Counted from the stretch's first letter, positions 27,437-37,269 are shown. The stretch is 64,000 nt of DNA from an uncultured Aliiroseovarius sp. (GCF_947497285.1 NZ_CANMFT010000008.1:1-64000); one strand, 5' to 3'. Program-made: numbers and translations. Notes: generated from the sequence alone by a model not told the origin.

Positions 27437-27641
27437 CACCGTCCCCCGAAATAGATTGGCCCCAATATAGTCGGGTTCGCTCTTTTGGGAAAGGGGGTGT
27501 GACACTGGGGCCTGCGCCGCAAGGGCGCACGCGCGCTCGGCCTGTCGATGGCAGGCGGTCGAAAACCACGAAATCGCTCTGCCACTATGTCCTGTCTTGG
27601 TGTAACCATGTTGGCAACTTACAGAATCGAAAGGACGCAGG

Positions 27642-28136
27642 ATGGCGGGTTCGCTCAACAAGGTCATGCTTATCGGAAATCTGGGGCGTGACCCGGAAGT
27701 GCGCACATTTCAGAACGGCGGTAAGGTGTGCAACCTGCGCATTGCCACGTCGGAAACCTGGAAAGACAAGCAAACAGGTGAACGGCGCGAGCGGACCGAA
27801 TGGCATTCGGTCGCGGTGTTCCAAGAAGGTCTCGTGCGCATCTGCGAGCAATATCTTCGCAAAGGGTCCAAGGTCTTTGTCGAAGGCAAGCTTCAGACGC
27901 GCAAGTGGCAAGACCAATCCGGCAATGACCGCTATTCGACCGAGGTCGTCCTGCAAGGGTTCGACGGCACCTTGACCATGCTTGACGGGCGTGGCGAAGG
28001 CGGTGGTGGTGCTGGTGGCGGCGGCCAACAGGGTGGCTATGGCGGCGGTGATCAGGGTGGCTACGGTGGCGGCGATCCCGGCCCGGCTCCGGCTGGCGGC
28101 GGCGGCGGCGGCTTCGACGACGAAATTCCGTTCTGA
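27642..28136 (+). CDS. ssb: Single-stranded DNA-binding protein
   Basis: A 164-residue SSB. The OB-fold (residues 1-110) begins [19 protein letters not shown] and includes the WHSVAVF strand and [13 protein letters not shown]. It is followed by a Gly-rich linker with an imperfect tandem repeat ([15 protein letters not shown]) and ends with the acidic DDEIPF tip that recruits partner proteins. SSB protects single-stranded DNA in replication, repair and recombination. A good AAAGGA precedes the ATG. Confidence 0.97.
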   Translation: MAGSLNKVMLIGNLGRDPEVRTFQNGGKVCNLRIATSETWKDKQTGERRERTEWHSVAVFQEGLVRICEQYLRKGSKVFVEGKLQTRKWQDQSGNDRYSTEVVLQGFDGTLTMLDGRGEGGGGAGGGGQQGGYGGGDQGGYGGGDPGPAPAGGGGGGFDDEIPF

Positions 28137-28159
28137 TCAGACAGTAAGGAGGGCGCATA

Positions 28160-29248
28160 ATGGGGTGGTCCTTTCCCATCGGGCGCCTTTTCGGTTCACA
28201 GCTCAGGGTCCATGTGACCTTCTTTCTGCTGCTGGGCGTCATTGGCTATGCCGCCTTCATTGAAGGTGGCGCGGCAGCGGCCCTGTGGACCACGGTCTTC
28301 GTGCTGTTGCTTTTTGTTTGCGTGATCGCACACGAATTTGGCCATGCGCTGATGGCGCGCAGGTTCGGCATTCGCACGCCCGACGTGACCCTGTTGCCGA
28401 TCGGCGGTTTGGCGCGTCTGGAGCGGATGCCCGAGAAACCAGCGCAGGAAATCGCGGTGGCGCTGGCCGGACCTGCGGTGAACGTGGTGATCTGGGCGGT
28501 GCTGACCTTGGTCTTCGGCGCGCCCGAGGCACCCTCGGATCTGGTCGGGCTGGCCACCAACCCGCAATCGCTGCCCGCACAGTTGGCGACGCTCAATCTG
28601 GTGCTGGCCGTGTTCAACCTGTTGCCCGCCTTTCCGATGGATGGCGGGCGGGTGTTGCGCGCCGCACTGACCATGGCCACTGATCGGGTGACGGCCACGC
28701 GCATTGCTGCCAGCGCCGGGCAAGTTCTGGCCTTTATGATGGGGTTTGTCGGACTGACCAGTGGCAACCTGATGCTTGTGCTGATCGCCTTTTTCATCTT
28801 CACGGCGGCTGGGGCGGAAAGCTCGGATGTGGCGATGCGCCAGATTGCGCGCCGCTTGATGGCGCGCGATGCGATGATCACCGAATATGAAACGCTGCGG
28901 CCTGACGACACAATCCAGACCGCCGCGAACACCCTCATCCGCACCACCCAGCACGAGTTTCCCGTGGTGGACGTGAACGGGTTTTTTCAAGGCTTTCTGA
29001 CCCGCGCCGTCCTGTTCGAAGCGATGGCGCAGGGCACGCAGGTGCATCGGGTGGCGGACCGGATGCAGACTGACCTGCCAACGGTTAAACTGCTGGATGG
29101 GCTAGAGACCGTGCTGGAACGCATGGGCGATGGGATCGCTCCTTTGGCCGTCGTCGATGAGACCGGGCATCTTCTGGGCTACATCACCCGCGAAAACATC
29201 GGAGAGCTGATGGTCGTCGCCAATGCCCGCCGTGACAGGGCAGTATGA
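28160..29248 (+). CDS. Site-2 protease (M50) with C-terminal CBS domains
   Basis: A 362-residue integral membrane metalloprotease. The HEFGH motif (His58, Glu59, His62) and the second motif FPMDGGRV define the M50 active site within about six membrane segments. Residues about 230-355 form a CBS pair (LMARDAMI and VADRMQTDLPTV mark the repeats), which in related proteases senses nucleotides. The target is unknown; it lacks PDZ domains and is distinct from rseP in this window. It starts 23 bp after ssb with AAGGAG upstream. Confidence 0.92.
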   Translation: MGWSFPIGRLFGSQLRVHVTFFLLLGVIGYAAFIEGGAAAALWTTVFVLLLFVCVIAHEFGHALMARRFGIRTPDVTLLPIGGLARLERMPEKPAQEIAVALAGPAVNVVIWAVLTLVFGAPEAPSDLVGLATNPQSLPAQLATLNLVLAVFNLLPAFPMDGGRVLRAALTMATDRVTATRIAASAGQVLAFMMGFVGLTSGNLMLVLIAFFIFTAAGAESSDVAMRQIARRLMARDAMITEYETLRPDDTIQTAANTLIRTTQHEFPVVDVNGFFQGFLTRAVLFEAMAQGTQVHRVADRMQTDLPTVKLLDGLETVLERMGDGIAPLAVVDETGHLLGYITRENIGELMVVANARRDRAV

Positions 29249-29307
29249 CCAGGGACGCCAAGTCGCCGAGAGTATATTGATTTCTATCAATAGCTAATTT
29301 GCCTAAC

Positions 29308-30417
29308 TTAACGTTGCGCCAGCGCGTCATCCAACACAGCACGCACCACATTCATGTCGACATCTTTTGCCACGAAGGCCTCACCGATCGCGCGCGCGAG
29401 GACAAAGCGCAGCTGTCCCGCCTCAACCTTCTTGTCTTGCCCCATCAAGGTGATCAGCCCGTCGGTATCGGGCAGATCGCCCGCGATGTCGGACAGGTCT
29501 TTTTTCATACCCATTGTGGACAAGTGCTGGCGGAAACGTGACGGGCATTCCTGGCTCATCACCCCCAAACGGGCCGAGGTTTCGAACGCAAGCGCACATC
29601 CGATGGCGACGCCTTCACCGTGCAAAAGCCGGTCGGAATACCCGGTTGCCGCTTCCAGCGCATGGCCGAATGTGTGGCCAAGGTTCAACAGCGCGCGATC
29701 GCCTTGTTCGGTTTCATCGCGCACCACGATGTCGGCTTTCATCTGCACGGATCGGCGCACAGCCTCTTGGCGCAGCGCCATGTCGCCCGCGGCCAGCGCG
29801 GGTCCGTTGACCTCGAGCCAGTCGAAGAAGGCCGCATCACCAAGACCGCCGTATTTCACGACTTCACCGTAACCCGCCAGAAAATCGCGTGGGGTCAGGG
29901 TGCCCAGCACCTCGATATCGGCCAGCACCAACGAGGGTTGATGAAAGGCGCCGATCAGGTTCTTGCCCTGAGGCGCATTGATCCCGGTCTTTCCGCCCAC
30001 CGAACTGTCCACCTGCGCCAATAGCGAGGTCGGCAGCTGCACAAACCGCACCCCGCGCCGCAAGATCGCCGCTGCAAACCCGACAAGGTCACCAATCACC
30101 CCACCGCCAAAGGCAAGCACCACATCCTTGCGCTCGACCCGCGCTTCCAGCAGCCATTCGACGGTGCGCATCAGCTGCGGCCAGCTTTTGGTGCTTTCAC
30201 CGGGTGGCAGGATCAGGGTTTGCGTGGCGATGCCCGACGCGCCCAACCCGGCATTCAGCGCGTCCAGATGCAGGCGCGCGACGGTTTCTTCGGTCACGAT
30301 CCAGACTTTCGGACGGTTGAGCAGCGGCGCGATCTCGGCCCCGGCATTCGCCAATAGTCCGGGCGCGATGCGCACGTCATAGGCGCGATCGCCCAAGGGC
30401 ACATGAACAGTGGTCAC
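29308..30417 (-). CDS. aroB: 3-dehydroquinate synthase
   Basis: A 369-residue NAD-dependent DHQ synthase, the second step of the shikimate pathway. The GGGVIGDLVGFAAA nucleotide-binding segment, LPTSLLAQVDSSVGGKTGIN, the metal-binding Glu in GYGEVVKYG and His residues in NLGHTFGHALE and HGEGVAIG are all present. GTG at 30417 is chosen as start: GGAGGAG lies at optimal spacing and it follows the aroK stop by one base. aroQ, encoding the next step, is 29 kb away. Confidence 0.96.
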   Translation of the reverse strand: MTTVHVPLGDRAYDVRIAPGLLANAGAEIAPLLNRPKVWIVTEETVARLHLDALNAGLGASGIATQTLILPPGESTKSWPQLMRTVEWLLEARVERKDVVLAFGGGVIGDLVGFAAAILRRGVRFVQLPTSLLAQVDSSVGGKTGINAPQGKNLIGAFHQPSLVLADIEVLGTLTPRDFLAGYGEVVKYGGLGDAAFFDWLEVNGPALAAGDMALRQEAVRRSVQMKADIVVRDETEQGDRALLNLGHTFGHALEAATGYSDRLLHGEGVAIGCALAFETSARLGVMSQECPSRFRQHLSTMGMKKDLSDIAGDLPDTDGLITLMGQDKKVEAGQLRFVLARAIGEAFVAKDVDMNVVRAVLDDALAQR

Positions 30418-30418
30418 G

Positions 30419-31030
30419 TCAGATCTCCTCCAGAACATCAGGGCGGGTCAACAGAGCCGCCACCACCGCGTCGGCCATATCGGCAATCGAATAGCTCGCG
30501 CTGGCTTCGACCTTCAGGTCGGCCAAGGCGTAGACCGGCACGCGGGTGTTATAAAGCTGGGTCAGCGTCGCTTTCGGATCGGCCGTGCGCAACAACGGGC
30601 GCGTGTCTTTGTGTTTGACCCGGTTCCACAACAAATCCAGATCCGCCTTCAGCCAGACCGCCACACCACGCTTCGCAATCATCGAGCGGTTGCGTTCGGA
30701 CATGAATGCACCGCCACCGGTCGACAGAACCGCGCGTTCGGTATCCAGCAGACGGCCGATGACCTCTGTCTCGCGGTCGCGAAAGAAACGCTCTCCGTCG
30801 CGATCGAAAATCTCGGCGATCGACATGTTGGCCGCGCGCACGATCTCTTCGTCGCTGTCAAGGAATGGCACCTTCAGCCGGCTGGCCAATGCCTGCCCGA
30901 CCGCGGTCTTTCCCGCGCCCATCATTCCCACCATGACGATGGATTTCTTCACCTTGAAGGCCAAAGCGGCGTCCACTTGCTCAAATACGGGTTTCTTTCC
31001 TGAATGGCGTGATCTTGCTGGAAATGCCAT
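30419..31030 (-). CDS. aroK: Shikimate kinase
   Basis: A 203-residue shikimate kinase with the Walker A GMMGAGKTAVG, the DSDEEIV motif that binds shikimate and Mg2+, RDRETEV and STGGGAF loops, and the lid arginine in DTRPLL. About 25 extra residues precede the P-loop. The ATG at 31030 is favoured over an extended frame to 31099. It is translationally linked to aroB downstream and divergent from the 45-residue gene at 31080. Confidence 0.95.
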   Translation of the reverse strand: MAFPARSRHSGKKPVFEQVDAALAFKVKKSIVMVGMMGAGKTAVGQALASRLKVPFLDSDEEIVRAANMSIAEIFDRDGERFFRDRETEVIGRLLDTERAVLSTGGGAFMSERNRSMIAKRGVAVWLKADLDLLWNRVKHKDTRPLLRTADPKATLTQLYNTRVPVYALADLKVEASASYSIADMADAVVAALLTRPDVLEEI

Positions 31031-31079
31031 ATATAAAATGAGGCAAAACAGTATCTGAGGCAAAAATGGGCGAAACAAC

Positions 31080-31217
31080 ATGCTATTTCGATTGATCAAG
31101 CTATTGTTCTTTATGACAATATTGGGCCTGATCGGACTGACCGGCTATGCGTTTTTGGGGGATATGTCACCCCGAACCGCGCCACAAAGCACCACAGTGA
31201 CGCTGAATGGCGGCTGA
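31080..31217 (+). CDS. Small single-pass membrane protein, 45 residues
   Basis: A short frame beginning MLFRLIKLLFFMTILGLIGL, one hydrophobic helix, then GYAFLGDMSP and a short polar tail. It resembles small proteins I associate with this position in roseobacter genomes, beside aroK and xerD. Its stop overlaps the next gene's ATG by 11 bases, supporting translation as the first gene of a small operon. Function unknown. Confidence 0.7.
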   Translation: MLFRLIKLLFFMTILGLIGLTGYAFLGDMSPRTAPQSTTVTLNGG

Positions 31218-32820
31218 CAGACATGCGCAGCCGGGACGGGCGCGGGCCGTCTGTTGTGGCGGTTTGGCGATTTGTTTGCTCGCAGCGGGCGTCAGCGTAG
31301 CCGCGGCACAGTCAGAGCCGCCCGCGCGCCCGCTGTCGGCAATCGACTGGCTGTCTGACAGCATTGCCCTGCCCCCGCCATCATCCGACAACGCAATTCT
31401 GCCACCCGACCCCAACGAGCCTGCGACCAGCACCGGCGCGTCGGTCGCTGAAGTGACGATGTCGTTGCTTGAGATGCCGATCCTGGATGCGGTCGGGCTG
31501 TTGCCCCATACCGCGACGGGTTTGCCACGCGATCTGTGGGGCACTTCGCGCCCGGACGATCTGGCCCGGCGCATCGCTGCGATCGAGGTCGATCTGCTGC
31601 CCGCCATGCAAGACCTGCTGCACCGATTGCTGCTGGCCGAGCTTGATCCGCCCAAAGGTGCCAGCGCAGGCGAGGATCGCTTGTTTCTGGCCCGCGTCGA
31701 CCGCCTGTTGACCATCGGCGCGCTGGATCAGGCCGAGGCGCTGTTGGCCCGGGCCGGGTCTGTGAACCCGCGCGTGTTCCGTCGCGCCTTTGACACCGCC
31801 CTTCTGTTGGGCAATGAGGACGCACAATGCACCACCCTGCGCGCCACTCCTGATCTAAGCCCCACCTACACCGCGCGGGTGTTCTGCCTTGCGCGCAGCG
31901 GCGATTGGGATGCGGCGGTGCTCACCTTGGGCACGGGGCGCGCGCTGGGCTATATCAGCGCCGAAGACGACGCGCTTTTGGCGCGGTTCCTTGATCCCGA
32001 TCTGTTCGAAGAAGACCCCGAGCTTGAGCGCCCCGACCATCCTTCGCCCTTGGTGTTCCGGATGTATGAGGCGATAGGCCTGCACATCAACACCTCCACC
32101 CTGCCCCTTGCCTTTGCCCAGTCCGACCTGCGCGCCAATATCGGCTGGAAGGCCCGTGCCGAAGCTGGCGAACGGCTGGCGCGCGTGGGGGCGGTGACGG
32201 ACAACCAATTGCTGGGGCTGTATTCTGAACGAAAGCCGGCGGCCTCGGGTGGCATTTGGGATCGCATGATGGCGGTTCAAACCGTCGAACGGGCGCTGTC
32301 TTCAGGGTCCGATGACGATCTGGCCGCCGCCGTCGAAAACCTTTGGCCCCGGCTAGAGGAAAGCGGACTGGAAGTGCCCTTTGCGCAGGTGTTCGGGCCC
32401 GAAGTCGCGACCCGGTCCTTAGGGGGTGCGGCAGGCCGCATCGCGCTGCGACTTGGCCTGTTGTCAGACAGCTATGAGCGCGTGGCGGCACATGCAACCG
32501 CTGATCCAACCGATGCGCTTGCCCCCATCCTGATCGGCGTGGCCCAGGGCGATGTCACGGGCCTGTCGCCGATAGATGCGCGCAGCCGTGCCGTGATCGA
32601 AGCGTTCAGCGCCGATAAGATCCCGGTTCGGTTGCGATCGCTTGTGGACCAAGGCCGCCTGGGCGAAGCGATCTTGCGCGCCGTCGCGCTGTTTAGCAGC
32701 GGCAGCCACGGTGATCTGGACGAATTGACGGATGCGTTGGCGTTCCTGCACCAGATCGGTCTGGAACAGGTCGCACGCCAGGCCGCTCTTGAATTTCTGA
32801 TCCTCGAGAGGCGCGGATGA
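31207..32820 (+). CDS. Exported lineage-specific protein, unknown function
   Basis: A 537-residue protein that I do not recognise as a named family. It has an N-terminal signal peptide (hydrophobic CLLAAGVSVAAAQS, cleavage near residue 35), then a Pro-rich spacer and a long helical region with TPR-like paired helices (for example LLTIGALDQAEALLARAG and FCLARSGDWDAAVLTLG). A periplasmic helical scaffold is the likely architecture. Its stop overlaps the xerD ATG by four bases, so the two are co-translated. Confidence 0.75.
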   Translation: MAADRHAQPGRARAVCCGGLAICLLAAGVSVAAAQSEPPARPLSAIDWLSDSIALPPPSSDNAILPPDPNEPATSTGASVAEVTMSLLEMPILDAVGLLPHTATGLPRDLWGTSRPDDLARRIAAIEVDLLPAMQDLLHRLLLAELDPPKGASAGEDRLFLARVDRLLTIGALDQAEALLARAGSVNPRVFRRAFDTALLLGNEDAQCTTLRATPDLSPTYTARVFCLARSGDWDAAVLTLGTGRALGYISAEDDALLARFLDPDLFEEDPELERPDHPSPLVFRMYEAIGLHINTSTLPLAFAQSDLRANIGWKARAEAGERLARVGAVTDNQLLGLYSERKPAASGGIWDRMMAVQTVERALSSGSDDDLAAAVENLWPRLEESGLEVPFAQVFGPEVATRSLGGAAGRIALRLGLLSDSYERVAAHATADPTDALAPILIGVAQGDVTGLSPIDARSRAVIEAFSADKIPVRLRSLVDQGRLGEAILRAVALFSSGSHGDLDELTDALAFLHQIGLEQVARQAALEFLILERRG

Positions 32821-33755
32821 ACAGCGATCACGCCCGTTGGATCTCGACCTTTCTGGAGGCACAGGCGGCGGAGCTTGATGCCTCGGAGAATACGCTGCTG
32901 GCCTATGGGCGCGACCTGAAAGGGTTTGCCGAATTTGCCGCGGATCGCGGGCTGAACTTCGAGGATCTGACCCGCACGGATATCGAAAGTTACATGGTCG
33001 ATTGCGACACGCTTGGCTTAGCACAATCCACCCTTGCGCGGCGCTTGTCCGCGATCAAACAACTGTTTCGCTTTGGCTATGAAGAAGGCTGGCGCACCGA
33101 CAACCCGGCTTTGAAAATCAAAGGGCCGGGTCGGTCCAAATCCTTGCCCAAAACGCTAAGCGAGGCCGAAGTGGAGGCGCTTTTGACCGCCGCGCGCAGC
33201 CATGGGCGCAGCCCGGCCGACAAGCTGCGCAACAGCTGTCTGGTCGAACTTCTCTATGCCACCGGGATGCGGGTCAGCGAATTGGTCACCCTGCCCGTGG
33301 CAGCCACCCGCGGCGATCCCAGAATGCTGCTGGTCAAAGGCAAGGGCGGCAAAGAACGGATGGTGCCGCTGTCTGGCCCGGCGCGCGACGCCCTGACCCG
33401 CTGGCTTGACGCCCGTGACGCGGCCGAAGACACAGCGCGGATGGAACGCGGCGCCAAGCCGTCGGCTTTCCTGTTCCCGTCGACCGGCAAAGGCGGCCAC
33501 CTGACCCGCCATCGGTTCTATGGGTTGATCAAGGAAATCGCGGTCCATGCTGGCGTGCCCCCGGGCTCGGTCACACCGCACCGGCTGCGCCACGCCTTTG
33601 CCACGCACCTTCTGGCCCATGGCGCAGACCTGCGGTCGATCCAGACGCTTCTGGGACACGCCGATGTTTCGACCACCGAGATCTACACCCATGTGTTGGA
33701 GGAGCGCCTGAAAGACCTGGTGCTGACCCGCCACCCGCTCGCCAAAGCCACCTGA
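32817..33755 (+). CDS. xerD: Site-specific tyrosine recombinase XerD
   Basis: A 312-residue tyrosine recombinase that resolves chromosome dimers with XerC at dif. The SAM-like N-terminal core-binding domain spans about residues 5-90; catalytic residues are Arg152 (ATGMRVSEL), Lys176, His255 and Arg258 (TPHRLRHAFATHL), His281 (LLGHADVSTTE) and nucleophile Tyr290. It is not flanked by mobile-element features, so a housekeeping role is expected. Assignment to XerD rather than XerC rests on overall pattern. Confidence 0.92.
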   Translation: MNSDHARWISTFLEAQAAELDASENTLLAYGRDLKGFAEFAADRGLNFEDLTRTDIESYMVDCDTLGLAQSTLARRLSAIKQLFRFGYEEGWRTDNPALKIKGPGRSKSLPKTLSEAEVEALLTAARSHGRSPADKLRNSCLVELLYATGMRVSELVTLPVAATRGDPRMLLVKGKGGKERMVPLSGPARDALTRWLDARDAAEDTARMERGAKPSAFLFPSTGKGGHLTRHRFYGLIKEIAVHAGVPPGSVTPHRLRHAFATHLLAHGADLRSIQTLLGHADVSTTEIYTHVLEERLKDLVLTRHPLAKAT

Positions 33756-33948
33756 GCAGTCCTGAGCGCCCCTGTGACCCCCACAGCAAGCCCGCGCAGC
33801 GTGATAGGCCTATACATTCAGCTGCGGACAGGCTATTGCGCGCTTTCGTGATCCATCCCCACCGGACCCATGCGCTGTGCACGCATGTTCTGCCGCTTGT
33901 TGGCAGACCGCACGCAACTGGCACCCGACCAAACAGAATTGATTGCCC

Positions 33949-35943
33949 GTGAAAAACCTGATCTCTGACGCGCTGAACGAGCGTGGCTATTCCACATTGA
34001 CGCAAGTGCAAACCGAAGTCTCCAAACCCGAGTTTGAAGGCGCAGACCTGCTGGTGTCGGCCCAGACCGGATCTGGCAAGACGGTGGGCTTTGGTCTGGC
34101 CATTGCGCCGGTCCTGTTGGGGGATGACGACCGGTTCGGTCCGGCGCAAAGCCCGCTTGGCCTGATCATTGCGCCAACGCGCGAACTGGCACTTCAGGTG
34201 AAGCGCGAGCTGACATGGCTGTTTGCGAAGACCGGCGCTGTTGTGGCGTCCTGCGTCGGCGGGATGGACATGCGCGACGAGCGGCGCGCGCTGGCGCGTG
34301 GGGCGCATCTGGTGGTGGCCACACCCGGACGGCTGCGCGACCACGTCATGCGCGGCTCGATCGACCTGTCGGCGCTGCGCAGCGTGGTGCTGGACGAAGC
34401 GGACGAGATGCTGGATCTGGGCTTTCGCGAAGACCTTGAGTTCATTCTGGATGAAACGCCTGACGACCGGCAGACCCTGCTGTTCTCAGCCACCGTGCCC
34501 AAAAGCATCGCCACGCTTGCCGCACGGTATCAAAAGGACGCCAAGCGCGTCACCACCGTGGCCGAGAAAAGCCAGCACGTTGACATTGAATACCGTGCGA
34601 TGCCGGTTGCCCCGCGCGATGGGGAAAACGCGATCATCAACGTGTTGCGGTTTTTCGAGGCACCAAACGCGCTGATCTTCTGCAACACCCGTGCCATGGT
34701 CAGCCGACTGGCGACGCGCCTGTCAAACCGGGGCTTCTCGGTCGTGGCTCTGTCGGGGGAACTGACCCAGAACGAACGCTCGAATGCGTTGCAATCCATG
34801 CGCGACGGGCGTGCGCGCATTTGCGTGGCAACCGATGTCGCCGCACGTGGGATCGACCTGCCCAAACTTGATCTGGTGATCCATGCCGAGCTGCCCAACA
34901 ACCATGAAACCTTGTTGCACCGGTCCGGCCGCACCGGGCGAGCGGGTCGCAAGGGGGTCAGCACGCTGATCGTGCCGCCAGCCGCGCGCAACAAGGCCGA
35001 ACGTCTTTTGCGGTTTGCCAAGCTGAATGCCACATGGGCGCCCCCGCCCTCTGCGCAAGAGGTCCATGCCGAAGATCAAAAACGCATCCTTGCCGACGAG
35101 GTCTGGCAGCAAGAGCCAACAGCAAACGAAGCCGCCCTGGCCGAGGAATTGGTCGAGACGTTCACCCCGGCCCAACTGGCCACCGCCTATCTGCAACTCT
35201 ACCACACCGCCCATGCCGCCCCCGAGGAGCTGTCTGCCGTGAACGCCAAGCCGCAGGCGCGCGAACCGTTCGGCGCCAGTGTCTGGTTTTCGATGGCCAA
35301 AGGGCGCGATCAGGGTGCTGATCCACGCCACATCCTGCCGATGCTTTGCACGGCGGGCAACATCACCCGCACCGATATCGGCGCGATCCGCATTCAGGGC
35401 GACCAAACTTTCTTCGAAGTGAAAGACGCACAGGTCGACCGTTTCCTGAACGCCATCGGCCCCGGCATGACGGTCGAGAAACTGGCACTGACGCGGCTGG
35501 ACACGCCGCCTGATCTGGGTCGCACAAGCAAACCGCCTCGGCGCGACAAGCCCCGCAAGTTCGACAAACCCGGCAAGCAGGCCCGGGTCGACGATGACGC
35601 ACGTCCACCCAAGCCGCACCGCAAGGGCGGTTCGGACACTGCGCCAAAGGGGGATCGCAAACCGAACCCGAAGCATAAGTGGAAAGACGACAAAGACAGC
35701 GACCGCCCGGTCAAAGCCTATGCCAAGCCGCAGGCCGAGGACCGCAAGCCCCGCAGCAAGGGTGCGAAACCGTCTGACGGAGCACCCACCGGCAAGCGCC
35801 CTGCCCGCGCCACGGATGCAAAGAAGGGGCCGCCACCGCCGAAGGGAAAGGCCTCCAGCAAGAAAAACCGCGCGCGCGCGGCGGCAAAGGTGCAGGCGAA
35901 AGCCAAAGGTGGTGATGGCGTGCCGAAGCGCCGAAAAACCTGA
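33949..35943 (+). CDS. DEAD-box RNA helicase with DbpA-type RNA-binding domain
   Basis: A 664-residue ATP-dependent RNA helicase. The core holds AQTGSGKT, PTRELA, TPGRLR, LDEADEMLDLGF, SAT, ATDVAARGID and HRSGRTGRAG in order (residues 1-350). Residues about 430-520 match the DbpA RNA-binding fold (MLCTAGNITRTDIGAIRI). The last 130 residues are a Lys/Pro-rich disordered tail. Such proteins remodel rRNA or mRNA, often in the cold. No ATG exists at the start; GTG 33949 or TTG 33943 is used. Confidence 0.92.
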   Translation: MKNLISDALNERGYSTLTQVQTEVSKPEFEGADLLVSAQTGSGKTVGFGLAIAPVLLGDDDRFGPAQSPLGLIIAPTRELALQVKRELTWLFAKTGAVVASCVGGMDMRDERRALARGAHLVVATPGRLRDHVMRGSIDLSALRSVVLDEADEMLDLGFREDLEFILDETPDDRQTLLFSATVPKSIATLAARYQKDAKRVTTVAEKSQHVDIEYRAMPVAPRDGENAIINVLRFFEAPNALIFCNTRAMVSRLATRLSNRGFSVVALSGELTQNERSNALQSMRDGRARICVATDVAARGIDLPKLDLVIHAELPNNHETLLHRSGRTGRAGRKGVSTLIVPPAARNKAERLLRFAKLNATWAPPPSAQEVHAEDQKRILADEVWQQEPTANEAALAEELVETFTPAQLATAYLQLYHTAHAAPEELSAVNAKPQAREPFGASVWFSMAKGRDQGADPRHILPMLCTAGNITRTDIGAIRIQGDQTFFEVKDAQVDRFLNAIGPGMTVEKLALTRLDTPPDLGRTSKPPRRDKPRKFDKPGKQARVDDDARPPKPHRKGGSDTAPKGDRKPNPKHKWKDDKDSDRPVKAYAKPQAEDRKPRSKGAKPSDGAPTGKRPARATDAKKGPPPPKGKASSKKNRARAAAKVQAKAKGGDGVPKRRKT

Positions 35944-36016
35944 TGTGATTTGGGGGCGCCGCGGCCAAACGGTCCGGTGCGCCCAATGCATTCCACCAGA
36001 AACTTAGCGCAGGGGT

Positions 36017-36472
36017 TTAGCTGACGGGGTCGTAAAGCACTGCGGCGCGTTTCTCGAACGCCGCAACGATGCGGTGCATCGCTTCGTTGAACACCAAGCC
36101 GATGACCCCTTGCAAAACCGTGCTCTTAAACTCGAAATCGACAAAGAACTCGACCTCGCACCCAGCCGGGTGGTCGCGAAATATCCAGTGGGATTTCAGG
36201 TATTTGAAGGGTCCATCAAGATATTCCGTATCAATCTTTCTGGTCTCCTGATCCAGCATCACCCGGCTGGCAAACCGTTCGCGGAAAACCTTGAAGCTGA
36301 TCACCAGATCGGCGTCCATCAGATGCCGGCCATCGGGTTGAGGCGTCACCCGACGCACCCGCGCCGCTGAATTCCAAGGCAAAAACTCCGGATACCGGCT
36401 TACGTCGGCCACCAGATCATACATCTGCTGCGGCGTGTAAGGCAGGACACGTTTTTCGCCATGTGTCGGCAT
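36017..36472 (-). CDS. COQ10/RatA-family START-like protein
   Basis: A 151-residue START-domain protein with the family opening [18 protein letters not shown] and the ending [22 protein letters not shown]. In eukaryotes COQ10 binds ubiquinone and supports respiration, and alphaproteobacterial members are thought to do likewise; the gammaproteobacterial RatA name refers to ribosome binding. The ubiquinone role is inference. It is divergent from hpt with a 69-bp gap. Confidence 0.88.
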   Translation of the reverse strand: MPTHGEKRVLPYTPQQMYDLVADVSRYPEFLPWNSAARVRRVTPQPDGRHLMDADLVISFKVFRERFASRVMLDQETRKIDTEYLDGPFKYLKSHWIFRDHPAGCEVEFFVDFEFKSTVLQGVIGLVFNEAMHRIVAAFEKRAAVLYDPVS

Positions 36473-36541
36473 CAGGCGGTTTTTCCTTCTAACTCATCGC
36501 CACATGTCCTAGGAATACGACCGGAAATCAAGGGGGAAGAC

Positions 36542-37087
36542 ATGGCACAGCGACCATATGTCATTGACACGATGATCTCGGCCAAGCAGATCGCGGCGCG
36601 GGTCGAAGAGTTGGCAGCCGACATCCAGAAGGAATTTGCCGGCACGGAAAAACTGGTCGTTGTCGGGCTGTTACGCGGATCGTTCGTGTTCATCGCTGAC
36701 GTCGTGCGCGAACTGGACTTGCCGGTCGAAGTCGATTTCCTCGAAGCCTCATCCTATGGCGATTCGACTGAAAGCAGCCGCGAGGTGCGCATTCTGAAAG
36801 ATTTGCGCGGCGAGATTTCGGGGCGTGACGTGCTGGTTGTCGAAGACATTGTCGATACAGGCTACACGCTTAAACACGTTGTTGGCCTGTTGAAGGCCAA
36901 AGGCCCGAGAAAGCTCAGAACAATTGCGCTGCTCGACAAACCCTCGCGCCGCGAGGTCGACATCCGCGCGGATTGGACCGGGTTCGAAATCCCTGACGAA
37001 TTTGTCGTGGGATACGGCATCGACTATGCACAACGTGACCGCAACCTGCCCTGTATCGGCAAGGTGCGCTTTCTAGACGAGGACTAG
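36542..37087 (+). CDS. hpt: Hypoxanthine phosphoribosyltransferase
   Basis: A 181-residue purine-salvage enzyme that converts hypoxanthine (and guanine) to IMP or GMP with PRPP. The PRPP-binding motif [12 protein letters not shown] is intact, as are LLRGSFVF and the C-terminal [19 protein letters not shown] block. The ATG at 36542 has AAGGGGGAAG directly upstream and excludes an unsupported extension to 36461. A 55-residue membrane protein gene follows three bases after the stop. Confidence 0.94.
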   Translation: MAQRPYVIDTMISAKQIAARVEELAADIQKEFAGTEKLVVVGLLRGSFVFIADVVRELDLPVEVDFLEASSYGDSTESSREVRILKDLRGEISGRDVLVVEDIVDTGYTLKHVVGLLKAKGPRKLRTIALLDKPSRREVDIRADWTGFEIPDEFVVGYGIDYAQRDRNLPCIGKVRFLDED

Positions 37088-37090
37088 CAA

Positions 37091-37258
37091 ATGCACCAGC
37101 GGTGGTTCTGGCGGATGTCCAGATGGGCGCGTAATCCGCCCTCTGCCAAGCGTGTCAGGTTCGTGCTGGCAATCATTGCGATCTGCCTATTGCTCGTCGC
37201 ATATGAAAAGATCTTTGGCATGCCAGGCTGGATGGAGCTTGAGCGGATCAGGCCATAA
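37091..37258 (+). CDS. Small membrane protein of 55 residues downstream of hpt
   Basis: A short frame starting MHQRWFWRMSRWARNPPSAK, basic and Trp-rich, then one hydrophobic helix (VLAIIAICLLLVAYE) and a tail GMPGWMELERIRP. It follows hpt by three bases and converges on lipA 11 bp away. A similar small gene beside hpt seems usual in Rhodobacteraceae, from memory. The topology suggests a cytoplasmic basic N-terminus and one membrane span. Function unknown. Confidence 0.68.
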   Translation: MHQRWFWRMSRWARNPPSAKRVRFVLAIIAICLLLVAYEKIFGMPGWMELERIRP

Positions 37259-37269
37259 ATCTTTTCTTA

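Noticed and set aside
28000-28130. Tandem repeat in the ssb gene as a mobile or regulatory repeat
   Set aside because: It encodes the normal Gly-rich SSB linker and stays in frame up to the DDEIPF tip.
32817-33755. Tyrosine recombinase as a phage or island integrase
   Set aside because: Length, motifs and neighbourhood match housekeeping XerD, with no attachment-site repeats or cargo genes.
33571-34344. Open frame on the minus strand spanning xerD end and helicase start
   Set aside because: Overlaps strong genes on the other strand and shows no domain or ribosome-binding site.
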